Below, piece after piece: positions 41,835 to 50,237 of a stretch of DNA of 64,000 nt (position 1 is the stretch's first letter; the number at the start of each line of letters is the position of its first letter). Made by a program: the position numbers and the translations under genes. The notes beneath the pieces were generated by a model. The model saw nothing but the letters and a program-made list of their open reading frames with translations, did not search any database and was not told the origin of the DNA. The stretch is from Streptomyces coacervatus (lineage in GTDB: Bacteria; Actinomycetota; Actinomycetes; Streptomycetales; Streptomycetaceae), in contig NZ_JARHTP010000025.1 of the NCBI RefSeq assembly GCF_029223485.1, positions 1-64,000 on the forward strand, in the 5' to 3' direction.

Positions 41835-41853
41835 AAACTAGCGACGTTAGTTT
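41835..41853. promoter_or_regulatory. Candidate TetR operator ahead of the aldehyde/alcohol dehydrogenase unit
   Basis: AAACTAGCGACGTTAGTTT, symmetric at 8 of 9 base pairs around the centre. It shares the AAACTAGC arm with the palindrome at 36681-36699 (read on the minus strand). Confidence 0.65.
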
Positions 41854-41872
41854 TTAGCCGCCAGATCATCCA

Positions 41873-41940
41873 CCGCCCTAAAAGGGGCGCGGGGGACTGC
41901 GCGACCAGCCACAACGCACCCGCAGACGCCCGACAACCCA
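41873..41940 (+). repeat. Dispersed hairpin repeat, copy 5
   Basis: GCCCTAAAAGGGGC arm, GGGGGACTGCGCGACCAGCC (one base change in the core) and ACAACGCACCCGCAGACG tail. It ends exactly at the stop codon of the ABC ATPase gene. Confidence 0.85.
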
Positions 41941-43287
41941 CTACTCGTCCAGATCCGGCAACCGCGCCGGAGCCGGACAAATCCGCTCACCATGCTGGTC
42001 GAAGACAAACAGATGCGCGATGTCGACAAGCAGCGGCACCTGCATCCCGTGACGCAGCTCGATGTCGGGCGTGGTCCGCACCACCAGATCGCCCGGGAGG
42101 CGGGCCTCGGTGGACACCGGTTCGGCGGGGCGGGCGTCCGCCGGGTCGTCCAGGACCACCACCGGCCCGGCCCGGAGGGCTCCCGCACGGTCCCTGAGGC
42201 GCTCCAGGACCGTCGGGCCGCCCTCCCGGCGGCGGCGCCGGGAGGGCCGGACGGCGGGGCGCGGGGCTTCCAGGTCCGGTACGACGGCGGGCTGGGACCC
42301 GGTGTTGAAGTGGACGAGGACCTCATGGCCCTGGAACTCCACGTGCTCCACCAGGCCGGTGATCGGCATCTCGCTGGGGCGGGCGGAGGAGTGCTTGGCG
42401 ATCCGTACGGCCTCCGAGCGCAGCCCGACGATCACCTCCCGGCCCTGCTGCACCCGCAGCAACTGGTGGTCCAGGGAAAGAGGTTCGGGCAGCCGCAGGT
42501 ACTGCTTGCCGAGGCTGATGGTCATCGCGCCGTCGAGCGGAGCGCGGACCAGGCCGCGGAGCAGGTTGATGCGCGGGGTGCCGATGAAGGCGGCGACGAA
42601 GACATTGCGGGGCAGGGCGTACACCATGCGCGGCACGTCCAGCTGCTGGAGCACGCCGCCGCGCAGCACGGCGACCCGGTCACCGAGCGACATGGCCTCG
42701 GCCTGGTCGTGGGTGACGTAGACCGTGGTGACGCCCAACTCCCGGGTGAGCTTGGATATTTCGGCCCGCAGATGGTTGCGGAGCTTGGCGTCGAGGTTGG
42801 ACAGCGGCTCGTCCATCAGGAAGACGGAGGGATGGCGGGCGATGGCGCGGCCCATGGCGACGCGCTGGCGTTCGCCGCCGGAGAGCTGGCTGGGGAAGCG
42901 GTCGAGGAGGTCCTCGATGCCGAGCATGCGGGCGGTGGCGTCCACGCGCGGGCGCGGGTCCTCGCCGGGGTTCTCGACGCGCAGCGGGAAGCCGATGTTG
43001 CCGCGGCTCGTCATGTTCGGGTAGAGGGCGAAGTTCTGGAACACCATCGCCATGTTCCGGTCGGACGGGAGCAGGTCGTTGGAGTGCTCGCCGTCGAGCA
43101 GCAGTCTGCCCTCGGTGATCTCCTCCAGGCCGGCGATCATTCTGAGCACGGTGGACTTGCCGCAGCCGGACGGCCCGAGCAGCACGAGGAATTCGCCGGG
43201 GCGGATGTCCAGCGACAGCCGGTCCACCACGCGAACGCCTCGCGTATAGGTCTTGCTCACGTCGTGCAGAGAGATGGCGCGTGTCAT
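41941..43287 (-). CDS. Sugar-type ABC transporter ATP-binding protein (MalK/MsiK/UgpC family)
   Basis: 448 residues. Walker A GPSGCGKST at residues 38-46, Q-loop FQNFALYPNM, signature LSGGERQRVAMGRAIARHPS, Walker B VFLMDEPLSNLDAKLR and switch His in VTHDQAEAM. The C-terminal TOBE/regulatory part contains an unusual Arg-rich insertion (PSRRRRREGG and following, about 60 residues). No permease or binding protein is nearby, so like MsiK it may energise importers encoded elsewhere. ATG 43287 is the family-typical start; the frame upstream is not conserved-looking. Confidence 0.88.
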   Translation of the reverse strand: MTRAISLHDVSKTYTRGVRVVDRLSLDIRPGEFLVLLGPSGCGKSTVLRMIAGLEEITEGRLLLDGEHSNDLLPSDRNMAMVFQNFALYPNMTSRGNIGFPLRVENPGEDPRPRVDATARMLGIEDLLDRFPSQLSGGERQRVAMGRAIARHPSVFLMDEPLSNLDAKLRNHLRAEISKLTRELGVTTVYVTHDQAEAMSLGDRVAVLRGGVLQQLDVPRMVYALPRNVFVAAFIGTPRINLLRGLVRAPLDGAMTISLGKQYLRLPEPLSLDHQLLRVQQGREVIVGLRSEAVRIAKHSSARPSEMPITGLVEHVEFQGHEVLVHFNTGSQPAVVPDLEAPRPAVRPSRRRRREGGPTVLERLRDRAGALRAGPVVVLDDPADARPAEPVSTEARLPGDLVVRTTPDIELRHGMQVPLLVDIAHLFVFDQHGERICPAPARLPDLDE

Positions 43288-43460
43288 GGCACTGCCCCCG
43301 GGGGCGTACTGAGCGAGTCCTGCTGCTCCGCGGTCGAACGGCCCGTACGGGTCGCACGGGCTGTGAGTCACGGAAGTTAACGGACCGTACGCGGCCTGGG
43401 GAAGACATACGACGGAATCGGGACCTTCGTTCTGCCCAGCGAGAAAGCGGACGCAGCGAT

Positions 43461-44348
43461 TCAGCGGGTCGCCGTCAGATGGGCGAACACGACGACGTTG
43501 CTGCTGTAGCCGGTCCTGCGGGTGAACAGGCCGCCGCAGGTGAGCACCCGCAACTCGGGGCGTGAGCTCGGGCCGTACACCTCCTTGTCGGGGAAGCGGT
43601 CCTTGTCGAAGATCCGTACGCGGTCCACGGTGTAGACGGCGGTGCGGCCGTCGGCGCGTCCGGCCTCGATGCGGCCGCCCGGGCGCACCTGCGCGAGGGC
43701 GGCGAAGACCGCGGCGCCGGTCCTGGTGTCACGGTGGCCGACGGCGATGGCCGTGCCGGTCTCGCCGGGTGAGGGTCCGTCCTGATACCAGCCGACGAGC
43801 CTGGGCCGGTCGAGCGGCGGGGTCTCCAACTGCCGGTCGGGACCGACCCGCACCCCGATGACCGGGGCGTCGATACCCAGGGACGGTACGCGCAGGGTGG
43901 TCGCCGGCGAACGGGGCAGCGGCTGGGGCGGTGTGGCGGGTTCGACGGGGGCGGCAGGTGTCGCGGGCGTGACGGGCGCCGCCGGCTCGGAGGCCCGGGG
44001 GCGCCCGTCGGCAGGGCCGGGGGCCGGGTCGGCAGGCGCCTCGGCGGGCGCGGGACCCCCGGCCCGGACGGGCGCGGCCGGGTGGTGGTGTCCCCCGTAG
44101 CGGACGGCCATCACCAGGGCGGCCACGATCACGGCCGTCCTGGTGAGGCGGTAGGCGCGGGTCCGGTGCCAGGGCCTGCGTCTGCGTCTGCTCGGCCCCT
44201 GTGAAGTCCTCTGCGGTTCGGCAGGGCCCCGAAGGGGCGCGGGGAACTGCGCGACCTGCCACGACGATGCCGCGGATGATTGACGGCATCTCGCGGCCTC
44301 GCGGCGGAGCCGCGCATCGGCACAGCCAGCGGAGCGCTTAGTCGGCAC
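43461..44348 (-). CDS. Class F sortase
   Basis: 295 residues as read from GTG 44348. A membrane helix (TRTAVIVAALVMAVRYGG) is followed by an Ala/Pro-rich linker and the sortase domain: PSLGIDAPVIGV, catalytic His205 in AVGHRDT, Cys271 in VLTCGG, and Arg in TRRTGYSSN. It is a transpeptidase on the outer face of the membrane. The cytoplasmic N-terminal tail (SWQVAQFPAPLRGPAEP) is read from a dispersed repeat, and no other in-frame start is available between it and the membrane helix. The start overlaps the end of the secreted-protein gene, so the two are coupled. Confidence 0.88.
   Translation of the reverse strand: MPTKRSAGCADARLRREAARCRQSSAASSWQVAQFPAPLRGPAEPQRTSQGPSRRRRRPWHRTRAYRLTRTAVIVAALVMAVRYGGHHHPAAPVRAGGPAPAEAPADPAPGPADGRPRASEPAAPVTPATPAAPVEPATPPQPLPRSPATTLRVPSLGIDAPVIGVRVGPDRQLETPPLDRPRLVGWYQDGPSPGETGTAIAVGHRDTRTGAAVFAALAQVRPGGRIEAGRADGRTAVYTVDRVRIFDKDRFPDKEVYGPSSRPELRVLTCGGLFTRRTGYSSNVVVFAHLTATR
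44221..44280 (+). repeat. Dispersed hairpin repeat, copy 6, inside the sortase 5' end
   Basis: GGGCCCC-GAA-GGGGCGC hairpin, then GGGGAACTGCGCGACCTGCC and ACGACG. It is read antisense by the sortase gene and encodes part of its N-terminal tail. Confidence 0.85.
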
Positions 44349-44982
44349 CGTGCGAGCGGCGGCGCAGCAGCGTCCGGACGTATACGACTCCGCCGACCGC
44401 GACCAGCCCGACGCCCGCGGCCGCGCTCAGCGGGGTGTACGCCTGCACGGTGTCGACGAGGCCGCCGCCGCCGGCGTGGACGCCGCCCTTCGGTCCGTTA
44501 TCCGCGATGGTGTGGGCCGGGCCCGGCTGCGCCTGGTCGTGCCGGGCGTGACAGTCGACGGTGAAGACCTTTTCCTTGGGCGCCACGGGCGGCGTGGGTG
44601 GTGTGGTCGGCGGAATGATCCACTGGAGGGTGTATCTGCCGTCGGCCAGGCCCAGAATGTCGGTGTGCCCGGCACCGCCGGCGAGGGAGATGGTGCCGCT
44701 CACGGTGGCCGCGGTGGGCAGCGGGGGCTGTGCCGTGATGGTGTAGGACACGGTCGTCAGGTCGCCGAAGTTCGCGGCGTCGAGGTAGAACTTGCAGACC
44801 ACGGGGTCGTCCTTCGAGACCCCGTAGGACACCCGCTCGGTGTGGATCCTGATGTCGGCACCGCCGCCGGGGGCGGCCACAGCCGCCGACGTCGCGGACC
44901 AGGAGGCCCCGGCCGCGGTGAGTACGGTGAAGGCCGCGGCGCCGAGACGGGCGCCGGCGGACGGGGGCATCAAGGTGCGCAT
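44338..44982 (-). CDS. Secreted protein with C-terminal membrane anchor, sortase neighbour
   Basis: 214 residues. N-terminal signal peptide ending near ATSAAVA|APGG. A beta-rich domain (RIHTERVSYGVSKDDPVVC; FYLDAANFGDLTTVSYTITA) is followed by a Pro/Thr linker (WIIPPTTPPTPPVAPKE), then a glycine-rich stretch, a helix LSAAAGVGLVAVGGVVYV and RTLLRRRSHGAD tail. The end has the layout of a sortase substrate (hydrophobic helix plus Arg tail), but no LPxTG or LAxTG motif is visible. Its gene overlaps the sortase gene, so it may use a non-standard signal or stay membrane-anchored. Confidence 0.75.
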   Translation of the reverse strand: MRTLMPPSAGARLGAAAFTVLTAAGASWSATSAAVAAPGGGADIRIHTERVSYGVSKDDPVVCKFYLDAANFGDLTTVSYTITAQPPLPTAATVSGTISLAGGAGHTDILGLADGRYTLQWIIPPTTPPTPPVAPKEKVFTVDCHARHDQAQPGPAHTIADNGPKGGVHAGGGGLVDTVQAYTPLSAAAGVGLVAVGGVVYVRTLLRRRSHGAD

Positions 44983-45084
44983 GGACGTTCCTCCGAGTCA
45001 GACGATTTTCATACAAATCGCTCTTTCACCTGACTCTCTTTCACATCCGCCCGGCGTGTTGCGCGAGCACCACCCGACTCGCCG

Positions 45085-46329
45085 TCAGATGTCCCTCGAC
45101 CGGCGCAATTGAGCTCCGGCCGGGCGCCCGCCCACAGCCGCCCCGGCCACCTGACCGCCGCCCGGAGCGTCCGGCGCGCGCAGGGCGCTGCCCGCCGAGA
45201 GCAACAGCATGGCCCCGAGCATCACGAAGGGTGCCGCCACGCCCGCGACCCCCGCTACCAGGCCCGCGGCGGCCGGCGCGGCGACCTGGCCGAGGCGGTT
45301 GCCGGTCAGGCGCAGGGCGAGGGCCGTGGAGCGGGCGCCGTCGGGGGCGGCCTGGACGACGGTCGTCATGGACAGCGGCTGACCGACGCCGAGGCAGAAC
45401 CCGAGGGCGGCCAGCACCACGCCGAGCACCCACACCGGCATCGGCAGCGCGATCCCGGCGCACAGCACGGCCGCCAGCAGACAGGTCACGGTGAGCAGCA
45501 GCGGCCGGCCGAGCAGCCGCAGCAGCGGGGTGAGCACGAGGCGGCAGGCAATGGTGGCCCCCGCGCGCAGACTGAGCAGCACACCGATCACCGACGGCGC
45601 GATGCCCCGGTGTTCGCCGACCACCGGCAGATACGCGGTGAGGATGTCGGTGGCCGACAGCACGGAGAGGCTGATGAGCATGCCCGCCGGCACGCCCCGG
45701 GCCCGCAGGATGCTGCCGACGGGGACACGATCGCCCGGTGCGGTACGGGACTTGACCGCCGTACGGTCCTCGATGCGCCACAGCGATGTGAACGCGACCG
45801 CGGCTCCCGCACCCGCCACCACGAGGGCCAGCGCACTCGTGCCCGCCATGTCCGGGCCGCCGATCAGTGCGCCCGCCGCGATCGGGCCGACCAGCTGGCC
45901 GAGCGAGGCGCCGATGGTGAAGTGCCCGAAGTTGCGGTCCTGTTCGTGCGGGGCGGACTGCCGGGCGACGAGCGACTGGGCGCCGATCACGAAGCAGAGG
46001 TGACCCAGGCCCATCACCCCGCTCCAGACCGCCATCGACCAGAGGGAGCCCGCGAGCCCGCTGAGCGCGCAGCCGCCGGCGATCAGTACGACGCCGACCG
46101 GCAGCAGGGGTGCGCAGCGGCCGTGGTCAGTGCGGCGGCCCAGCGGTACGGCGGCAAAGAGGGGCAGCAGCGCGTATACGCCGGCGACGACCCCGACCGC
46201 CCGCTCGTCGGCGCCCAGGGCGAGTGCCCGGTAGGAGACGGCGGGCCGGGCCATCGACACCGCCGCCTGCGCGAAGCCGAAGGCGATGACGAGGCGGAGC
46301 AGCCAGCCGCGGTTCCTACCGGGCCCCAT
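45085..46329 (-). CDS. MFS transporter
   Basis: 414 residues with 12 predicted helices. The A-motif-like loop is VPLGRRTDHGRCAPLLPVGV, and the C motif region is HFTIGASLGQLVGPIAAGAL. It resembles drug-efflux MFS proteins of 12 helices. ATG 46329 has GGAGG at eight bases; an in-frame GTG at 46344 is less likely. It follows the citrate transporter by 22 bases on the same strand and may be co-transcribed. Confidence 0.88.
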   Translation of the reverse strand: MGPGRNRGWLLRLVIAFGFAQAAVSMARPAVSYRALALGADERAVGVVAGVYALLPLFAAVPLGRRTDHGRCAPLLPVGVVLIAGGCALSGLAGSLWSMAVWSGVMGLGHLCFVIGAQSLVARQSAPHEQDRNFGHFTIGASLGQLVGPIAAGALIGGPDMAGTSALALVVAGAGAAVAFTSLWRIEDRTAVKSRTAPGDRVPVGSILRARGVPAGMLISLSVLSATDILTAYLPVVGEHRGIAPSVIGVLLSLRAGATIACRLVLTPLLRLLGRPLLLTVTCLLAAVLCAGIALPMPVWVLGVVLAALGFCLGVGQPLSMTTVVQAAPDGARSTALALRLTGNRLGQVAAPAAAGLVAGVAGVAAPFVMLGAMLLLSAGSALRAPDAPGGGQVAGAAVGGRPAGAQLRRSRDI

Positions 46330-46351
46330 GGTGAAGACCTCCACTGAACGA

Positions 46352-47746
46352 TCAGATGATGCCGAAGAGGATTCCTGCCCCCAGGACCACCAGTGATGTC
46401 AGCGCGGCCCACTTGACCACGAACCTGGTGTGGTCGCCGAACTCGACCTTGGCCATGCCGACCAGGACGTACACGGCCGGGACGAGCGGGCTCGACATGT
46501 GCAGCGGCTGGCCGATGAGCGAGGCTCGGGCGATCTCCAGGGACGAGACGCCATGGGCCTGGCCCGCTTCGGCGAGCACCGGGAGGATGCCGAAGTAGAA
46601 GCCGTCGTTCGACATGAAGTACGTGAGCGGGATGCTCAGGATGCCGGTGACGAAGGCCATGTGCGGACCCATCCCGTCCGGGATGTTGTCCACCAGCCAC
46701 TTGGCCATGCTGTTGACCATGCCGGTGCCCTGCAGCACGCCGGTGAAGACGGCCGCGGCGAAGACCATGCCGGAGACATTGAGGACGTTCTCGGCGTGTG
46801 CGCCGAGGCGGGCCTTCTGGTCGGGCATCTGCGGGAAGTTGACGGTGAGCGCGAGTGCGGCGCCGAGCAGGAACAGCACCGGGATCGGCAGCCACTCCAT
46901 GATCATGGCGGTGAGCAGCGCCACGGTGAGCAGCGCGTTGAACCAGTACAGCTTGGGGCGCAGGGTGGGCCGGTCGGGGTCGAGTCCCTGGAAGCCCTCG
47001 TCCTCGGACTCCTCGGGGAGGTCTGCGTCGGTGCCGGCACCCGAACCGCCGCTCGCCTTGCGGTCCTTGCCGCCCGCGCCGACCAGCACGGTCTCGGCCT
47101 CCTGGGGCTCCAGCACCTCGTCCAGCGTCAGCACGCCGAGCCGCTTCCGCTCGCGGCGCCCCAGGACGTACGAGAGGCCGAAGACGAACAGCAGGCCCAT
47201 GGCGAGCGCCGGGATCATCGGCACGAAGATGTCGCTCGCGTCGAGCTTCAGCGCGGTGGCGGCGCGGGCGGTCGGGCCGCCCCACGGCAGGGTGTTCATC
47301 ACGCCGTTGGCCATGGCGGCGACACCCGTCATCACGACCAGGCTCATCTTCAGGCGCTTGTACAGCGGGTACATCGCCGAGACGGTGATCATGAAGGTGG
47401 TCGAGCCGTCCCCGTCCAGCGAGACGATCGCGGCGAGGACCGCCGTACCGACCACGATCCGCAGCGGGTCGGCCTTGCAGAACTTGAGAATCCCCCGGAC
47501 GATCGGGTCGAAGAGACCGACGTCGATCATCACACCGAAGTAGACGATCGCGAACATGAGCATCGCCGCGGTGGGCGCGAGGCTGGTGACGCCGTCGATG
47601 ACGTAGTCGCCGAGCTTCGCCCCCTTACCGACGAAGACACAGAACAGTGCCGGGATCAGCACCAGCGCCGCGATCGGCGACATCTTCTTCAGCATGATCA
47701 GGACCAGGAAGGTCGCGATCATGGCGAAGCCGAGGATGGTCAGCAT
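46352..47746 (-). CDS. Metal-citrate:H+ symporter, CitMHS family
   Basis: 464 residues. Helices in two bundles joined by an acidic cytosolic loop (about residues 205-250, PEESEDEGFQGL). Family signatures: IVSLDGDGSTTFMITVSAM, GVMNTLPWGGPTARAATAL and PLTYFMSNDGFYFGILPVLA. CitMHS proteins import citrate complexed with Mg, Ca or other divalent metals. ATG 47746 is the family start (MLTILGFAMI). The 122-base leader carries a large perfect inverted repeat that may regulate it. Confidence 0.93.
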   Translation of the reverse strand: MLTILGFAMIATFLVLIMLKKMSPIAALVLIPALFCVFVGKGAKLGDYVIDGVTSLAPTAAMLMFAIVYFGVMIDVGLFDPIVRGILKFCKADPLRIVVGTAVLAAIVSLDGDGSTTFMITVSAMYPLYKRLKMSLVVMTGVAAMANGVMNTLPWGGPTARAATALKLDASDIFVPMIPALAMGLLFVFGLSYVLGRRERKRLGVLTLDEVLEPQEAETVLVGAGGKDRKASGGSGAGTDADLPEESEDEGFQGLDPDRPTLRPKLYWFNALLTVALLTAMIMEWLPIPVLFLLGAALALTVNFPQMPDQKARLGAHAENVLNVSGMVFAAAVFTGVLQGTGMVNSMAKWLVDNIPDGMGPHMAFVTGILSIPLTYFMSNDGFYFGILPVLAEAGQAHGVSSLEIARASLIGQPLHMSSPLVPAVYVLVGMAKVEFGDHTRFVVKWAALTSLVVLGAGILFGII

Positions 47747-47754
47747 GAGTGGAT

Positions 47755-47810
47755 ACCTAACGTTCGCCCTTGAACATCCCGCCGGGCGGGCGGTGCGAGG
47801 AACGTTAGGT
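47755..47810. promoter_or_regulatory. Inverted repeat in the citrate transporter leader
   Basis: ACCTAACGTTC at 47755-47765 and GAACGTTAGGT at 47800-47810 are perfect inverted copies with 34 bases between them; the inner part is very G+C-rich (CCCGCCGGGCGGGCGG). The near arm ends eight bases before the ATG. It could be a pair of regulator sites or an RNA stem that hides the ribosome site. Confidence 0.6.
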
Positions 47811-47868
47811 CTGTTCAAACGGCGTTAACAAGTAGTTGATGCTTGAGCAATAAGCGCAATACTGCAGG

Positions 47869-50100
47869 TCACAGCGATGCCGTGATCTCGACGGGCACTC
47901 CGTTGAGGACCGCGTTCCCCGAGAGCGGGTCGAGCAGGCTGCCGTCGAGGAGCTGGTTGACATTGACGCCGGGGTCGGTGGCGGCGTGGCTCATCCGGGT
48001 GCCGGGCCGGTCGTGGCCCCAGCCGTGCGGCAGGCTCACCACGCCCGGGCGCACGCCGTCCGTCACCTCGGCGGGGGCGGTCACCTCTCCCCCGGCACCC
48101 TTCACGCGTACGGCGGCCCCGTCCCGCACCCCGAGCCGCTCGGCGTCCTCGGGGTGGATGTGCAGGGTGCAGCGGTTGGTGCCGCCGGTGAGGGCGGGGA
48201 CGTTGTGCATCCAGCTGTTGTTGGAGCGCAGATGCCGGCGGCCTACGAGGACGAGCCCGTCGGGGAGCCGGTCCAGCGCCTCCCGCAACCGCGGCAGATC
48301 GTCGGCGATGGGCTGCGGCAGCAGCTCGACCTTGCCGCTCCTGGTCTTCAGCGGCTGCGGCAGTCGCGACTGCAGCGGTCCGAGGTCGATGCCGTGCGGG
48401 TGCGCGAGCAGCTGCTGAAGGCTGAGCCCGTCCGGTCGTACGCCGAAGCCGTCGCCGTAGGGGCCGAGGCGCAGCATCATGTCGAGCCGCCGCTCGGGGC
48501 CGCTCACGCCGGTGAGCTCGGCGGCGAGCTCCTTCGGATCGCGGCCGTGCACGGGCGACCAGGGCTCCTTGACCGCCTTGCCCAGGGTCTGGCCGATGAC
48601 CATCTCGTCCACCGCCGACGGGTCGGCGCCGTGCATGCCGGTCGCCGCCAGGATCAGCCGGGCCAGGATCTCGGTCTCGGCCAGGCGGCCGGGCTCCAGG
48701 GGGACGGCCGGGCGGGTGTAGCGGACCTGGTTGCGCACGGCGAGGGTGTTGAAGGCGAAGTCGTGGTGCGGGCTCTGCGAGGGCGGCGGCGGGGGCAGCA
48801 CGACATGGGCGTGGCGCGAGGTCTCGTTGAGGTAGGGGTCGACGCTGACCATGAAGTCCAGGGAGTCCAGGGCCTTGTCGAGCCGGTCGCCGTCGGGCGC
48901 GGACAGCACGGGGTTGGCGGCGACGGAGATGAGTGCACGGATCGGCTCGCCCTCCTGCGTCGCGGTGTCGATCTCCTCGGCCAGCGCGGAGAGCGGCAAC
49001 TCGCCCTTGGCCTCCGGGTGTTGAGCGACCCGGGAGTGCCAGCGGCCGAGCGTGAAGCCGTGGCTCGGTCCGGCCGGGCGGGGCGTGCGGTCGGTGGCCG
49101 CCTGCGGGAAGAGGGCGCCGCCGGGGCGGTCGAGGTTGCCGGTGAGGATGTCGAGGACGTCGACGAGCCAGCTGCCGAGGGTGCCGTACGGGACGGTGCA
49201 GCTGCCGATGCGGCCGTATACGGCGGCGGTGGGGGCGGCGGCGAGTTCGCGGGCGAGGGTGCGGGTCACCTCGGCGTCCACATCGCAGGCCGCGGCGACG
49301 GCTTCCGGGGTGAAGTCCCGTACCGCTTCGCGCAGTTCGTCGAGGCCTTGGAGGTGCGGGGTCAACTCCCCGGTCTCGACGAGGTCTTCCTCGAACAGGA
49401 CGTACGCCATCGCCGCGAGCAGGAGCGCGTCGGTGCCGGGTCGGATCGCGATGTGCCGGTCGGCGAGCTTGGCGGTGCGGGTGCGGCGCGGGTCGATGAC
49501 GGTGAGGGTGCCGCCGCGCGCCTTGAGGGCCTTGAGCTTGCCGGGGAAGTCGGCGGCGGTGCACAGACTCCCGTTGGATTCAAGGGGGTTGGCGCCGATC
49601 AGGAGCAGATGGTCGGTGTGGTCCAGGTCCGGCACGGGGATGGCGTTCGCGTCGCCGTAGAGGAGTCCGCTGGAGACGTGCTTGGGCATCTGGTCGACCG
49701 TGGACGCGGTGAAGACGCTGCGGGTGCCGAGGCCGGCGAGCAGCACCGGTGGGTAGAGGGCGCCCGCCATGGTGTGCACGTTCGGGTTGCCGAGGACCAC
49801 GCCGACCGCGTTCGGGCCGTAGCGCTCGACGACCGGCCGGATCCCGGCGGCGACCGCGTCGAAGGCCTCCTCCCAGGTGGCCTCGCGCAGCTCGCCGTCC
49901 TTGCGCACGAGCGGGGTGCGCAGCCGGTCGGGGTCGCCGTCGACGGCCCCGAAGGAGGCGCCCTTGGGGCAGATGAACCCCTTGCTGAACACATCGTCGC
50001 GGTCACCGCGGGCGCCGGTGACGCGGGTGCCCTCGATGGTGAGGGTCAGCCCGCAGGTGGCCTCGCACAGGGGGCAGATTCGCAGGGCGGTGCGGGACAC
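47869..50100 (-). CDS. Molybdopterin oxidoreductase (formate dehydrogenase/nitrate reductase type)
   Basis: 743 residues. N-terminal [4Fe-4S] motif CPLCEATC with a fourth Cys in GFICPKG. Then TWEEAFDAVAAGIRPVVERY, the Moco-binding GANPLESNGSLC and SVAANPVLSAPDGDRL, and the C-terminal dinucleotide domain (HNVPALTGGTNRCTLHIHPE). Cytosolic: no Tat signal. The donor is unknown; relatives oxidise formate or reduce N- or S-oxides. The GTG at 50100 with GGGAGG is chosen because the Cys motif starts nine residues later. It lies downstream of a TetR gene with a perfect palindrome between. Confidence 0.9.
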   Translation of the reverse strand: MSRTALRICPLCEATCGLTLTIEGTRVTGARGDRDDVFSKGFICPKGASFGAVDGDPDRLRTPLVRKDGELREATWEEAFDAVAAGIRPVVERYGPNAVGVVLGNPNVHTMAGALYPPVLLAGLGTRSVFTASTVDQMPKHVSSGLLYGDANAIPVPDLDHTDHLLLIGANPLESNGSLCTAADFPGKLKALKARGGTLTVIDPRRTRTAKLADRHIAIRPGTDALLLAAMAYVLFEEDLVETGELTPHLQGLDELREAVRDFTPEAVAAACDVDAEVTRTLARELAAAPTAAVYGRIGSCTVPYGTLGSWLVDVLDILTGNLDRPGGALFPQAATDRTPRPAGPSHGFTLGRWHSRVAQHPEAKGELPLSALAEEIDTATQEGEPIRALISVAANPVLSAPDGDRLDKALDSLDFMVSVDPYLNETSRHAHVVLPPPPPSQSPHHDFAFNTLAVRNQVRYTRPAVPLEPGRLAETEILARLILAATGMHGADPSAVDEMVIGQTLGKAVKEPWSPVHGRDPKELAAELTGVSGPERRLDMMLRLGPYGDGFGVRPDGLSLQQLLAHPHGIDLGPLQSRLPQPLKTRSGKVELLPQPIADDLPRLREALDRLPDGLVLVGRRHLRSNNSWMHNVPALTGGTNRCTLHIHPEDAERLGVRDGAAVRVKGAGGEVTAPAEVTDGVRPGVVSLPHGWGHDRPGTRMSHAATDPGVNVNQLLDGSLLDPLSGNAVLNGVPVEITASL

Positions 50101-50147
50101 GGGTCCTCCCGGTGGGCGACGACGGTGACGCTCGTAGATGCGACCGA

Positions 50148-50165
50148 GCATACCGACCGGTATGC
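50148..50165. promoter_or_regulatory. Perfect palindromic operator ahead of the molybdoprotein gene
   Basis: GCATACCGACCGGTATGC: GCATACCG, two-base centre, CGGTATGC. It shares CATACCGACCGGT with the two sites of the acyl-CoA block (18588, 24078) but has a different symmetry centre. Confidence 0.75.
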
Positions 50166-50237
50166 ACGGAGGGGAGGCCTCTCAGGGGGAGAGGTCGGAA
50201 ATCCGCGAGCCGTCCGCCTCGCGGCAGCCGGGGGATC

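Noticed and set aside
44338..44500. LPxTG-type sorting signal in the sortase-neighbour protein
   Set aside because: The region before the C-terminal helix was read residue by residue and contains no LPxTG, LAxTG or close variant.
47825..49564. Minus-strand frame of 579 codons in another phase of the molybdoprotein gene
   Set aside because: The molybdoprotein frame carries the FeS cysteines and Moco motifs; the alternative is Arg/Pro/His-rich noise.
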